DNA of 50,554 bases from JAIQET01 sp035542575 (GTDB lineage: Bacteria > Acidobacteriota > Terriglobia > Terriglobales > Acidobacteriaceae). Location of the stretch: assembly GCA_035542575.1 (NCBI GenBank), contig DATKLE010000041.1, forward strand, positions 1 through 50,554, in the 5' to 3' direction. This document shows, in pieces, positions 39,253 through 48,423 of the stretch. How positions within the stretch are numbered: the stretch's first letter is position 1; the number at the start of each line of letters is the position of its first letter. A program made the translations under genes and the position numbers. The notes under the pieces are model-generated. The model made no database searches. It was not told the DNA's origin and was given only the letters and a program-made list of their open reading frames with translations.

Positions 39253-40404
39253 GTGGCTACTCAGACCAAACCTGTCTTGGCCAGCGCGCAAGTCTCGCTG
39301 CCGCGATTTGTCGCCTACTTCCTCTGGCTGGGCACGGTGGGCTTCGGCGGACCCATCGCGCTCGCCGGACACATGCAGCAGGACCTGGTGGACAACCGGG
39401 GTTGGATCACGAAAGAAGATTACGTGGAAGGCCTCGCGTTGGCACAACTGGCTCCGGGTCCGCTGGCGGCGCAACTGGCGATATATCTCGGATATGTCCG
39501 GGCGGGAATTCTGGGCGCTACGCTGGTTGGCATCGCATTCGTGCTGCCCTCCTTTCTCATGGTTCTGGCTCTCTCTGCGGCCTATGTGCGCTTTGGCGGC
39601 CTGAGCTGGATGCAGGGCATGTTCTACGGAATCGGCGCGGCGGTGATCGGAATCATCGCGCGCTCCGCTTTCAAGCTTACCCGGCTCACTTTAGGCAAAG
39701 ACAAACTCCTCTGGGCGATTTTTCTGGCGCTTGCGGTCTCCACCGCGTGGACCTCGCAGGAGATCATTTGGCTGTTTCTTGCGGGCGGCGTGGTCGCCGT
39801 GATCGTGAAGGCGTGGCCAGCCGGGGCCCGGGCGCCGGGCGCAGCGAACCTGCTGTGGGCGGGAATTGCCCTGCCGCTGAATGGCACGCTGTGGCAAATC
39901 TTCGGATACTTCGCCCAAGCCGGGCTGTTTGTCTTTGGCAGTGGGCTGGCCATTGTTCCGTTTCTTTACGGCGGGGTGGTGCAAGGCCACCACTGGCTCA
40001 CCGACCGCCAGTTTGTGGACGCCGTGGCTGTGGCCATGATCACGCCTGGTCCCGTGGTGATCACCGTGGCCTTCATCGGATATCTCGTGGCCGGCGTCGC
40101 CGGCGGGACGGCTGCCGCGCTGGGAGTGTTTCTTCCCGTTTATCTGGTGGTCATCGTTCTGGCGCCGTCCTACAAACGATGGGCCCGAAATCCCCAACTG
40201 AATGCCTTCGTGCGCGGGGTCACTGCCGCGGCCACCGGCGCCATCGCCGGCGCCGTCATTGTGCTGGCGCGGCGTTCGATTTACGATCTTCCGACCGTGC
40301 TGATTGCTGGTCTGAGCCTGGCGGTGCTGCTGAAATGGAGGGTGCCGGAGCCTGTGATCATCCTGATCGCGGCCACCGTCGGCCTCGCGCTCAGACACGG
40401 CTAA
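39253..40404 (+). CDS. chrA: chromate transporter ChrA
   Basis: 383 residues, two homologous CHR domains with about ten to twelve membrane helices. First domain: LGTVGFGGPIALAGHMQQDL and ALAQLAPGPLAAQLAIYLGY; second domain: FGSGLAIVPFLYGGVVQ and AMITPGPVVITVAFIGYLVA. The paired GP(x)A/TPGP loops are the family signature. It exports chromate from the cytoplasm by proton symport. The start is a GTG two bases after the ChrB_C stop, without a ribosome site of its own, so translation coupling is expected. Confidence 0.95.
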   Translation: MATQTKPVLASAQVSLPRFVAYFLWLGTVGFGGPIALAGHMQQDLVDNRGWITKEDYVEGLALAQLAPGPLAAQLAIYLGYVRAGILGATLVGIAFVLPSFLMVLALSAAYVRFGGLSWMQGMFYGIGAAVIGIIARSAFKLTRLTLGKDKLLWAIFLALAVSTAWTSQEIIWLFLAGGVVAVIVKAWPAGARAPGAANLLWAGIALPLNGTLWQIFGYFAQAGLFVFGSGLAIVPFLYGGVVQGHHWLTDRQFVDAVAVAMITPGPVVITVAFIGYLVAGVAGGTAAALGVFLPVYLVVIVLAPSYKRWARNPQLNAFVRGVTAAATGAIAGAVIVLARRSIYDLPTVLIAGLSLAVLLKWRVPEPVIILIAATVGLALRHG

Positions 40405-40543
40405 GAAAGAAGGAGGCACTCCCGGGCTCAGACCAACGTTGTGACGAGACGAAGTATTTGCCGGCAAAGCGAGAACTAAGAGCGGCTGAGTCCAGGATTC
40501 TGATGTTTCTCCATGACCTTTGGTGCACGACCCGGGTGGTTGT

Positions 40544-40563
40544 TTGTCGTTGACAGACGACAA
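40544..40563. promoter_or_regulatory. palindrome overlapping a -35 box upstream of the GAF gene
   Basis: TTGTCGT-TGACAG-ACGACAA, perfect 7-bp arms. It includes a TTGACA (40550-40555) but the corresponding -10 region is poor, as in promoters that need an activator. The gap 40405-40628 holds nothing else of note. Confidence 0.4.
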
Positions 40564-40628
40564 TTCCTGCGCCAAACTCCGACCATCACAAGCTTAATCT
40601 GGTAAAAGCGCGCTGTTGGGATTTCTGC

Positions 40629-41687
40629 ATGAATCGCCATCCCATCTTGAGCTGGAGTTCCTCCCCGCTGGCGGCGGACTCCGCTTCCGGCAACCCGCCC
40701 GGCGAGCCGGTTGCTCAGCCGCCAGGGGGACGCGAACCCCTGCGCTTTCCCGGCGACGATGGCGGAAAGTCGCTGAGCGAAATGGCGCAACGTGACTTGT
40801 GGGCTGCGCTGCGGTTGCTGGCGGAACGGGCGCAATACATCACCGGCGCATCGGGCGCGGCCATCGCCTTGCGGGAAGGCGCGCACATGATTTGCCGCGC
40901 TACGGCCGGCCCGTCCGCGCCGGAACTGGGTGCGCGCCTGCAGGTGAACTCAGGACTTTCCGGTGAGAGCGTGCTGACTCAGAAGATCCTGCGTTGTGAC
41001 GACGCTGCAACCGATGCCCGCGTAAATCGCGAGAGTTGCCGCGCTCTCGGCATCGCTTCGGTAGTCGTCATGCCGCTGATCAGCGAGCGCGAGGTGAATG
41101 GGGTCTTCGAGCTGTTCTCCGGCAGGACCTACGCCTTCGACGAGCGCGACCTTACCGCGCTGCAGCGTATAGCGGAGATGATCCAGACCGCCGTCGAACA
41201 CGCGGAAGCCGTGAAGCAGGGAGAGAAACAGATCGCCGGCGAACAGGAAGAGGACATCCTCCTTGTGGACGATGCAGGCAACAAGCCCCAGACCGGTCCC
41301 GAGGCAGAGCCTTCCGGCCGGGAGCAAAGCGCAGCCCTTCCCAACGCAACGCCCCAACCCGGCCCGCAGTCGCCTGCTTCGGAACGCATCGTTCGGCCCG
41401 AGGCGGACTCTACCCCCGTCGTCCTCCAGGGCGAACCGGGCAGCATTCACAAGTGCGCGGCCTGCGGATTTCCGGTTTCGCAGGAGCGCACCCTGTGTCT
41501 GGATTGTGAGGCAGCCCAGAGTCCTGCCGAGAAAGTTGTGCTAAGCCGGGCCGGCGAAGCCCCGGGGTTCCTCTCGGAGTACAGCTCTGCGGAAAACCAA
41601 CGTGGCTGGTTTATGTCGGGAAAGTATTGGATTGGAGCGCTGCTGCTGGTGGGCAGCGTTGTCGCGGCGCTGCACTGGCTGCGCTGA
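40629..41687 (+). CDS. GAF-domain protein with zinc ribbon and C-terminal membrane anchor
   Basis: 352 residues. The GAF domain runs from about residue 55 to 195 (ALRLLAERAQYITGASGAAI, LQVNSGLSGESVLTQKIL, SVVVMPLISEREVNGVFELF). A low-complexity Pro/Ser/Glu linker follows, then a zinc ribbon (KCAACGFPVSQERTLCLDCE, CxxC-x10-CxxC) and a single C-terminal helix (YWIGALLLVGSVVAALHWLR). There is no signal peptide, so GAF and ribbon face the cytoplasm in a tail-anchored protein. No catalytic output domain is present. GAF domains bind small molecules or redox cofactors; this combination looks like a membrane sensor or adaptor. Confidence 0.85.
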   Translation: MNRHPILSWSSSPLAADSASGNPPGEPVAQPPGGREPLRFPGDDGGKSLSEMAQRDLWAALRLLAERAQYITGASGAAIALREGAHMICRATAGPSAPELGARLQVNSGLSGESVLTQKILRCDDAATDARVNRESCRALGIASVVVMPLISEREVNGVFELFSGRTYAFDERDLTALQRIAEMIQTAVEHAEAVKQGEKQIAGEQEEDILLVDDAGNKPQTGPEAEPSGREQSAALPNATPQPGPQSPASERIVRPEADSTPVVLQGEPGSIHKCAACGFPVSQERTLCLDCEAAQSPAEKVVLSRAGEAPGFLSEYSSAENQRGWFMSGKYWIGALLLVGSVVAALHWLR

Positions 41688-41697
41688 GACATCTCTC

Positions 41698-42366
41698 CTA
41701 CTGGGGCGCCGTGCCTTTCACGACCATAGAAAAGGGCAGATCCTCGCCCGAGGCGAGCTTGAAACTTGCCGAGAAGAGCCAGTGTTCTTCGTCGTTTTTG
41801 GACACCGCCGCTGTGCCACCTGTCGCCTGCACCAGGCTCAGCGGCGCTGGGTGCTGTGTGCCGGTTGCCTTCCGGCTTAGGCTCACCAACTGCTCAAACT
41901 TCATCACTGCGTTCGGATCTGGATCAGAATCGGCTGGAACCAGCAGCAGGAAGTCGCGATTGGGAGCGACTCCCAGATGGTTGCCATCGTTGGGCATGAG
42001 TTCGTAGCGCATGGTATAGGCGCCCGCCTTCACCGGCTCGCCGCGGTAATCAGTTGTGGCTTGCAGGAAGGAGATCACCCCGACCAGGGTGGATTCGGCC
42101 AGCTGTGGATAAAGCACGCTGGACTCTGTATTCTTCACTGGTCCGGGGATGCTCTTGCGCAACCAGATGTCGCAAGCCGTGCTGCCGTCGTCGAGCAGGA
42201 CGCGATAGCCCTTGGGGTTGAGCACGTTGCGGACCGCCTGCGGAACACTGGAATCGGACGGCAACTCAACCGGCTCCACTCTGCCGGCTTGCGCCGCGCA
42301 GAGGCCCGGCAAGACAACCAGTAAAACCGTGAAGTGGGCGAAAGCTCTCTTCTCATCTCCGAGCAT
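41698..42366 (-). CDS. secreted unknown protein
   Basis: 222 residues from ATG 42366, with an N-terminal signal peptide (FAHFTVLLVVLPGLCAAQAG). The remainder is a compact beta-rich domain (YRVLLDDGSTACDIWLRKSI, PGPVKNTESSVLYPQLAEST, GAYTMRYELMPNDGNHLGVA). This resembles secreted acidobacterial proteins of unknown function carrying conserved YTMRYELMPNDGNH. It starts 17 bases after the DUF1326-like gene and is probably cotranscribed with it; a divergent PDZ gene lies upstream of both. Confidence 0.7.
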   Translation of the reverse strand: MLGDEKRAFAHFTVLLVVLPGLCAAQAGRVEPVELPSDSSVPQAVRNVLNPKGYRVLLDDGSTACDIWLRKSIPGPVKNTESSVLYPQLAESTLVGVISFLQATTDYRGEPVKAGAYTMRYELMPNDGNHLGVAPNRDFLLLVPADSDPDPNAVMKFEQLVSLSRKATGTQHPAPLSLVQATGGTAAVSKNDEEHWLFSASFKLASGEDLPFSMVVKGTAPQ

Positions 42367-42383
42367 GAAAACGCAATCAATCC

Positions 42384-43049
42384 TCAGCGGGCGAACGTGC
42401 CCACAAATGCGCTGCGCTTGCCGTGCGACTCCCAGTCCACGCCCAGGCCAGGGCCGTGATACGCGTCGGTCAGTGCTACGGCCGGCATGGAGTGGGCCAA
42501 CTCGGTCAACGGCGGATAAAAGGTCACTTCGTTGCCGCAGAGGTGGTCTTTGTCGTTGATGCCGCGAGTCTGCACCGTGGCAAACTGGCCGGCGCGCAGC
42601 CATGCCGCTCCGTGTTGCTCGTGGTTGACCACCAGTTCCATCGGCGCGGAAATGATCTGCTGCACGTCACGCAGGAGTTCGCCTCCCATGCGTTGCGCAA
42701 AGGCGACCAGAGCGGCGCGCTGCTGGGGATTCGCCTGCTCATCTACCAGAAGGACCGCGCGGGCGGGATAGGGATTTTCATAGGGATCGCCCAGGGTGCC
42801 GTTGGCGCGAACCGCCGCCGCCACGGTCAGGCCCTCGAGGGGCACGCCATTCCAGCTTCCACTCTGCACGTGCCAGGCCAGGAGAGCTTCATTGCCCACC
42901 AGGTTGACTTCGCCGTTGGCGAAACATTGTCCGGTGTAGACATCGGCGCTGCGCGTTTCCACGTAGTCGCCACGAATCTGCTGCGCGACAAGGGAACCAG
43001 TCAATGCCAGAACAACCGCGGCAATCAACACCCACATGCGACCATGCAT
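42384..43049 (-). CDS. secreted DUF1326-like protein
   Basis: 221 residues from ATG 43049, with GAGGTG upstream. Signal peptide (MWVLIAAVVLALTGSLVAQQ), then a domain opening IRGDYVETRSADVYTGQCFA, similar to the DUF1326 family, with two later segments DKDHLCGNEVTFYPPLTELA and DAYHGPGLGVDWESHGKRSA typical of the group. Function unknown; the family is common in secreted proteins of Acidobacteriota. First gene of a two-gene unit. Confidence 0.75.
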   Translation of the reverse strand: MHGRMWVLIAAVVLALTGSLVAQQIRGDYVETRSADVYTGQCFANGEVNLVGNEALLAWHVQSGSWNGVPLEGLTVAAAVRANGTLGDPYENPYPARAVLLVDEQANPQQRAALVAFAQRMGGELLRDVQQIISAPMELVVNHEQHGAAWLRAGQFATVQTRGINDKDHLCGNEVTFYPPLTELAHSMPAVALTDAYHGPGLGVDWESHGKRSAFVGTFAR

Positions 43050-43149
43050 ACTGCACCTCACCCCGAAAAGTCTGCTTCTATTGTCCTCCAACCGGCGACT
43101 GGAGGGAAGAGCCGGGGTCGTGGGTTACACTTTTCTCTTGAGACGTTCC

Positions 43150-44004
43150 ATGAGTTGCGCCAGCCGTGGTTGGGCAACCCGGGTCCTTTGCCTCGCCGCC
43201 GGTGTGCTGATCAGCGCCACGCTGATGCGCTCTGCGGAGACCCCCGCCACCACGTATCGCGACCCGGCAAACCGCTTTGTGATAGCTGTGCCCGCTGGCT
43301 GGAAGATACGCCCGCTCGGCGACAGTGTGCAGATTGTGCGCGGAGATTGCTACGCCAGCGTTCTGCTGTTCGATCACAATGCCGATCCGGATGCCCTGAT
43401 CGAGCAACTCGGCCAGAACATGGGGAAGAAGTGGAAACACTTCGAGCGCGTTGGCCGCGGAGAATCAACCCTGGCAGGTTTGCGGGCGAGCACACTTTCT
43501 TTTTCCGGGGAGAACGCCCAGGGTTTGGAGGCTGTCCTCACATTGACCGGGGTGAGTGTCAATGACACTGCCTATGTGCTGGTCACTGGCGCTCCCAAGA
43601 GCGAGTTACCCAAAGTACAGGCTACGCTGGCGCAGATCGAGCACAGTTTCGGCCTGCTGGCCACGCCCAGGCCAACCGACGAGCCCAAGCCAACTCTTGG
43701 CCTCGAGGTCGCCGATCTGGCGGCTGAGGACGCCTCCAACTATGGACTCAACAACCCGTCGGGCGCTCTGGTAGTGAGCCTTGCCCAGGACGGTCCTGCG
43801 CAGCAGGCCGGGGTGGAGTTGCATGACCTAATCGTCAGCGCTGGCGGGCAAGACATTGACAGCCCGGCGATGTTGCACCAGGTGATCAGCGCGCATAAAC
43901 CCGGCGAGGTACTCGAACTCGAAATCCTGCGGCTTGCGGAGAATCTCAAGCTGCAATCGCTATCGTTGAAAGCTAAGCTCGCCGCAACTTCGAGGACAGA
44001 GTGA
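43150..44004 (+). CDS. secreted PDZ-domain protein
   Basis: 284 residues from ATG 43150 (the frame is open upstream into the divergent gene). Signal peptide ends near LISATLMRSAET. Residues about 35-170 form a beta-rich domain (YRDPANRFVIAVPAGWKI, GDCYASVLLFDHNADPDALI). The C-terminal 90 residues are a PDZ domain (LGLEVADLAAEDASNYGLNN, GALVVSLAQDGPAQQAGVEL, DLIVSAGGQDIDSPAMLHQV). No protease domain is present, so it probably binds C-terminal peptides of envelope proteins. It precedes the kinase-TPR gene by 82 bases on the same strand, which may make it part of that signalling unit. Confidence 0.8.
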   Translation: MSCASRGWATRVLCLAAGVLISATLMRSAETPATTYRDPANRFVIAVPAGWKIRPLGDSVQIVRGDCYASVLLFDHNADPDALIEQLGQNMGKKWKHFERVGRGESTLAGLRASTLSFSGENAQGLEAVLTLTGVSVNDTAYVLVTGAPKSELPKVQATLAQIEHSFGLLATPRPTDEPKPTLGLEVADLAAEDASNYGLNNPSGALVVSLAQDGPAQQAGVELHDLIVSAGGQDIDSPAMLHQVISAHKPGEVLELEILRLAENLKLQSLSLKAKLAATSRTE

Positions 44005-44086
44005 GCGCGCTGGCTCGATCAACGCGGCGTTGACTTGCTTGTCCGCGCAGCCTACCATCGAGCCATCCCCAGGAGCAAAGCCTCCA

Positions 44087-46939
44087 ATGGTTGGCGAAAC
44101 CATCTCCCATTACCGCATCCTGCATCAGCTCGGCGGTGGCGGAATGGGAGTGGTGTACGCGGCGGAGGACTTGAACCTCGGGCGGCACGTCGCCCTGAAA
44201 TTCCTTCCGGAAGAACTGGAGAAGAACCCCAGCGCGCTCGAACGTTTTCAGCGCGAGGCCCGCGCCGCGTCGGCCCTGAACCATCCCAACATCTGCACCA
44301 TCTACGAAATCGCGCAGACCGACGGCCGGCACTTCATCGCCATGGAGCTGCTGGAAGGCCAGACTTTGAAGCAGTCCATCGGCCACCACGCCATGGAGAT
44401 GGACCGGCTGCTGGATCTGTCCATTCAGATTGCGGACGCTCTGGAAGCTGCGCACGCCAAAGGCATCATTCACCGCGATGTCAAACCAGCCAATATTTTT
44501 GTCACCAGCCGCGGCCAGGCCAAGGTGCTTGACTTTGGCCTGGCCAAGCAGTCGCTCTCGTCCGAAGCGGTGCTGGGCGGGGTGACCCTGGGGTCAGCGG
44601 TGACAGTGGACCAGGATTTCCTCACCAGTCCCGGTTCTACGGTTGGCACGGTGGCATACATGTCACCGGAGCAGGCCCGAGGCAAGGACCTGGACGCGCG
44701 CACCGACCTGTTTTCCTTCGGCGCTGTGCTTTACGAGATGGCGACCGGGTCCATCCCTTTTCGCGGCGATACCTCCGCGGTCATCTTCGAAGCGATCCTG
44801 AATCGTCCGCCAGTGCCGCCGGTGCGCCTGAATCCGGACGTTCCCCAGCAACTGGAGGACATCATTGCCAAGCTGCTGGAGAAAGACCGGGACCTGCGCT
44901 ACCAGAGTGCCGCCGAGGTTCGTGCCGACCTCAAGCGCCTGAAGCGCGATACCGAGTCGGGAACCATCGCAGCGGTAACCAGTTCGTCGCGCAACCTGCG
45001 CGCGCCTTCCGGCATTTCGCGTCAGAAGGGTTCGCACACCCTGCGCTATCTGGCGATTGCCGCGGTCGCAGCCCTGCTGATTGCCGCACTGGCGGTCATA
45101 TTCTTTGTCAAGCGCGGGCGCGCCCTGACCGAGAAAGACGCCATCCTGCTCACCGACTTTGTCAACACCACGGCGGATCCCGTCTTCGACGGCACACTCA
45201 AGAAAGCCGTGGCCGTTGACTTGGAGCAATCCCCCTATCTCAACGTCTTCCCCGAGCAGAAGGTGCGGCAGACACTGAAGTTCATGGGCCGCTCCCCGGA
45301 GGAACGCGTCACCAGTGAAGTCGGCCGCGAGATCTGCCAACGCGATGGCATCAAGGCCATGTTGAACGGTTCCATCTCGAATCTGGGAAATCAGTACGTG
45401 ATCACGCTGGAAGCAGTGAATGCGACAAACGGAGAGTCCCTGGCGCGCGAGGATGTTCAAGCCAACAGCAAAGAAGACGTACTGACGGCGCTGCACAAGG
45501 CCGGCTCCAGCCTGCGGCGGGAGCTGGGGGAATCGCTGGCGTCGGTGCAGAAGTATGACAAGCCGCTGGCGGAGGCGACCACCTCATCGCTGGAAGCGCT
45601 GAAGGCGTTGTCGCTGGGCGACGCCAAGCACCAGGTGGGGGATGATCTGGGGGCGCTGCCCTTCTACCAGCACGCCATAGAACTGGATCCGAATTTCGCC
45701 ATGGCCTATGCCCGCCTGGGAACGGTCTATTTCAATCTCGGCCAGGAGCAGGCCGCGGAGCAGAACCGGCAGAAGGCTTTTGAGTTGCGCGACCGCGCCA
45801 GCGAGCACGAGAAGCTGTACATCATGTCGCATTACTACGCGGACTCGGGACAGTTGGAGAAGGGGATCACGGCGCTGGAGCTTTACAAGCAGACATATCC
45901 GCGGGACATGACTCCCTACGTCAATGTGTCGGTCATCTATATGGAACTGGGGCAGTTCGAGAATGCCCTGGGCAATGCCCGCCAGGCGGTGCAGTTGGAT
46001 CCTGACACAGTCATGGGGTACGGCGCAGTGGCCAACGCCTATGCTGGTCTGGGCCGGCTGGAGGAGGCCAAGTCCACGATCAATCAGGCCGTCCAGCGCA
46101 AGCTGGGGGGCGGCAGCCTGCACGCCTACCTCGCTGCCATCGCCTGGGCGCAGAACGACCCTGTCACCTTCGAACGGGAGCTGCAGCTGGCCAACACCGG
46201 ACCCGATGGCGAGATGAATGTCACCGGCGTACGCCAGGCCGTCGCTGCCTGCCGAGGCCAGCTGCAGGTCGCCCGCGAGCTGGGAAAGAAGTTCAGAGAC
46301 GCGGCCCAGCGATTGAATCTTAAGGATAGAGTGGCAGGTAACTACAACCAGGAAGGAGTAGTGGAAGCCATCGTGGGAGAAAAGCAACGCGGCTTGGATG
46401 ATGCCCACCAGGCGCTCAAGCTTTCCAGCTCACCGGGTATTGTGCTCAACGCGGCCTCCGTCATGGCGTACCTTGGCGAAGACAGGCAGGCCCTGGAACT
46501 GACGCAAGAAGTTTCCAGCCGCCGGCCCTACGACACCATGGTCCAGTTCGTGGCCGTGCCGCTGGTGCGCGCCGGCGCTGACCTGCATCGCGGCGATGCC
46601 GCCAAGGTCATTGACGAACTCGACGGCGCCATGGTATACGCCCGCACCAACACCGGCGTTCTCTACGTGCGCGGCCTGGCTTATCTGAAATTAGGAAAGA
46701 GTGCCGAAGCGGCTCAGGCATTCCAGAGAGTCCTTGATCTTCGCACCTATGCCCTGCTTGACCCGGTCATCCCCGCCGCCCACGTCGGCCTGGCCCGGGC
46801 TTATGCTCTGCAAGGCGATAAGGCGCGGAGCCGCACGGCTTATCAGGACTTTTTCGCCCTCTGGAAGGATGCTGACCCTGACCTTCCGCTGCTGCGCGAA
46901 GCCAGGGCGGAGTATGCCAAAATCCAGTCTGCTAACTAG
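44087..46939 (+). CDS. Ser/Thr protein kinase with membrane helix and TPR output
   Basis: 950 residues from ATG 44087 (AGGAG upstream; frame open 19 codons further). Hanks-type kinase: LGGGGMGVVYAAE loop, Lys38 in HVALKFL, IIHRDVKPANIF with Asp131, DFG at 149-151 and MSPEQARGKDLDARTDLFSF. A single helix (LRYLAIAAVAALLIAALAVI, about 319-341) separates the cytoplasmic kinase from an extracytoplasmic part with an adenylate-cyclase-like/TolB-like beta module (ILLTDFVNTTADPVFDGTLK) and then about eight TPR-like repeats (ALPFYQHAIELDPNFAMAYA, NALGNARQAVQLDPDTVMGY). This architecture is characteristic of Acidobacteriota, function mostly unknown; kinase activity is likely since catalytic residues are intact. 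Confidence 0.95.
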   Translation: MVGETISHYRILHQLGGGGMGVVYAAEDLNLGRHVALKFLPEELEKNPSALERFQREARAASALNHPNICTIYEIAQTDGRHFIAMELLEGQTLKQSIGHHAMEMDRLLDLSIQIADALEAAHAKGIIHRDVKPANIFVTSRGQAKVLDFGLAKQSLSSEAVLGGVTLGSAVTVDQDFLTSPGSTVGTVAYMSPEQARGKDLDARTDLFSFGAVLYEMATGSIPFRGDTSAVIFEAILNRPPVPPVRLNPDVPQQLEDIIAKLLEKDRDLRYQSAAEVRADLKRLKRDTESGTIAAVTSSSRNLRAPSGISRQKGSHTLRYLAIAAVAALLIAALAVIFFVKRGRALTEKDAILLTDFVNTTADPVFDGTLKKAVAVDLEQSPYLNVFPEQKVRQTLKFMGRSPEERVTSEVGREICQRDGIKAMLNGSISNLGNQYVITLEAVNATNGESLAREDVQANSKEDVLTALHKAGSSLRRELGESLASVQKYDKPLAEATTSSLEALKALSLGDAKHQVGDDLGALPFYQHAIELDPNFAMAYARLGTVYFNLGQEQAAEQNRQKAFELRDRASEHEKLYIMSHYYADSGQLEKGITALELYKQTYPRDMTPYVNVSVIYMELGQFENALGNARQAVQLDPDTVMGYGAVANAYAGLGRLEEAKSTINQAVQRKLGGGSLHAYLAAIAWAQNDPVTFERELQLANTGPDGEMNVTGVRQAVAACRGQLQVARELGKKFRDAAQRLNLKDRVAGNYNQEGVVEAIVGEKQRGLDDAHQALKLSSSPGIVLNAASVMAYLGEDRQALELTQEVSSRRPYDTMVQFVAVPLVRAGADLHRGDAAKVIDELDGAMVYARTNTGVLYVRGLAYLKLGKSAEAAQAFQRVLDLRTYALLDPVIPAAHVGLARAYALQGDKARSRTAYQDFFALWKDADPDLPLLREARAEYAKIQSAN

Positions 46940-47071
46940 GTCGGGTCTCGTAGATACCTCTCCCGATAGCAACCCTCAGTGGCTAACGCGTCGGGGTCTC
47001 ACTGTTTCGAACGACACGGCTTAGCTGATTCCGGGAACCAGGAAAGAAAGCACTGCTTCTCCACATAAAAC

Positions 47072-48421
47072 CTACTGGAGAAAGATCACCAGCAGCCGAC
47101 CGTCGGAATGATAGCCACCGCCCGTGGCGTTTCTGGCTTCCTGCACCGGGTTTGGAGGCAGGTAGTAGGACAGGCCCTTGACCTTGCCCGCCTTCTGCAA
47201 GCTGGCGCCGATATTGTCACGCTCGCCATCCACCGCGGGATCGATCTTATGGGTTACTTTGCCGTTGCGCTGATCTTTTTCAAAACCGACGTCATGGGTC
47301 CCGGCGCCGACCCACACTGTCTGTCCATCCCACGTAAACGGCGCCTTCCACAAACGGAAATGATGGCGGCTGGCGACTACCGAGTAGGCTTCAGCCTGCT
47401 CGTAGCCAAAATCCTGCGGTCGCCCAAACAGGTACAGCGTGCTCATTGGCATCGCCAGGTAATCTTTCTTCCCGTAGGTTTGAACGATGGCATTCAGCAC
47501 CGCTTGCTTGTCATCGCGGTCGGCAATGTGCCACTCGGCAGCCGAGAGCGCGGTCTGCACCTGCTGCTCCGACCCCACAATTACGAAGTTCACCATGTCG
47601 CCGGCATTATTGAAGTGATCGTGAACTCGCCGGGGCAGGCTATCGAGCTCTTTGGTCAGGGCCGAATCCAGCCCCGCATCCGAAACCTTGAGCGCTGGAA
47701 CGGCGGTGGCGTCGCCCGCGATCACAGCGTTACCCGGAGCAGCGGATGAACTGGGCTGCGTTGCGCTGTTCTTGCCAAACTGCCCGGCAAGCCACACTCG
47801 CGCCGCTGCCTCCAGCCTGGACTTGACATCCTGCGGTGTAGCCTGATTCGTCTCTGCTTTCGTCGCAGGCGTTTGTGCCTTTGACGGGGTCACGGCCGTT
47901 GCAGCCTCAGTCGCAGCCCCGCTCTCGGCCCCTGCAGAGACGAGATGCACGGTGACCGAGAAACTGCCCGCGCAGGGCGGCGTCGCTGGCCCATTCACGC
48001 CGAAGTAAAGATGGCCGGGTGTGTTCATTCTCATCTGCTTGCCAGTCCCCACTGCCAAAGGGCTTCCTTCAGGTTGGAACCGCGCGATCAGCGCGCCGGG
48101 TGGCGCGCTCGGAACCGGAAGATTGCTGCTGGGGGCAGAAGCACTTGTACCCTGTGGATTGCACCCTGGGGCAGAGCCACCTTTCTCCGAGATACCTCCT
48201 GCAGCAGATGAAGGTATCTTCGCGGCGATCTCCAGCACATCGCCCGGACTCAAGTCCACGCCGGTATCGGTCCACGGCTGGGTGGCTGAGATGGTGAAAT
48301 GAAAGTCCTGCGACGAAACTGCAGCAGTTCCCGGGGCCGACTGGCCCGCGCCCACAGGCGCTGCCAACCCCGCAACCAACAAAGGACCCAAACAGCGGAC
48401 TAGCAAGACACGGACTTCCAT
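47072..48421 (-). CDS. secreted LssY C-terminal domain protein
   Basis: 449 residues from ATG 48421 (M11 of the longer frame; a signal peptide RVLLVRCLGPLLVAGLAAPV begins there). Residues about 35-155 form a beta-sandwich (FHFTISATQPWTDTGVDLSP, GDVLEIAAKI, MRMNTPGHLYFGVNGPATPP) of a type found in PA-IL/LecA-like galactose-binding proteins. After an Ala/Thr-rich linker comes the LssY C-terminal-like domain (WHIADRDDKQAVLNAIVQTY, KKDYLAMPMSTLYLFGRPQD, FGYEQAEAYSVVASRHHFRL, WVGAGTHDVGFEKDQRNGKV). LssY was named in Legionella type I secretion, but most members are uncharacterised. Exported; role unknown. Confidence 0.82.
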   Translation of the reverse strand: MEVRVLLVRCLGPLLVAGLAAPVGAGQSAPGTAAVSSQDFHFTISATQPWTDTGVDLSPGDVLEIAAKIPSSAAGGISEKGGSAPGCNPQGTSASAPSSNLPVPSAPPGALIARFQPEGSPLAVGTGKQMRMNTPGHLYFGVNGPATPPCAGSFSVTVHLVSAGAESGAATEAATAVTPSKAQTPATKAETNQATPQDVKSRLEAAARVWLAGQFGKNSATQPSSSAAPGNAVIAGDATAVPALKVSDAGLDSALTKELDSLPRRVHDHFNNAGDMVNFVIVGSEQQVQTALSAAEWHIADRDDKQAVLNAIVQTYGKKDYLAMPMSTLYLFGRPQDFGYEQAEAYSVVASRHHFRLWKAPFTWDGQTVWVGAGTHDVGFEKDQRNGKVTHKIDPAVDGERDNIGASLQKAGKVKGLSYYLPPNPVQEARNATGGGYHSDGRLLVIFLQ

Positions 48422-48423
48422 AC

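Noticed and set aside
39063..40553. 496-codon plus-strand frame overlapping chrA
   Set aside because: It is a different frame of the chrA gene with Arg/Gly-rich composition; chrA itself has both CHR-domain signatures.
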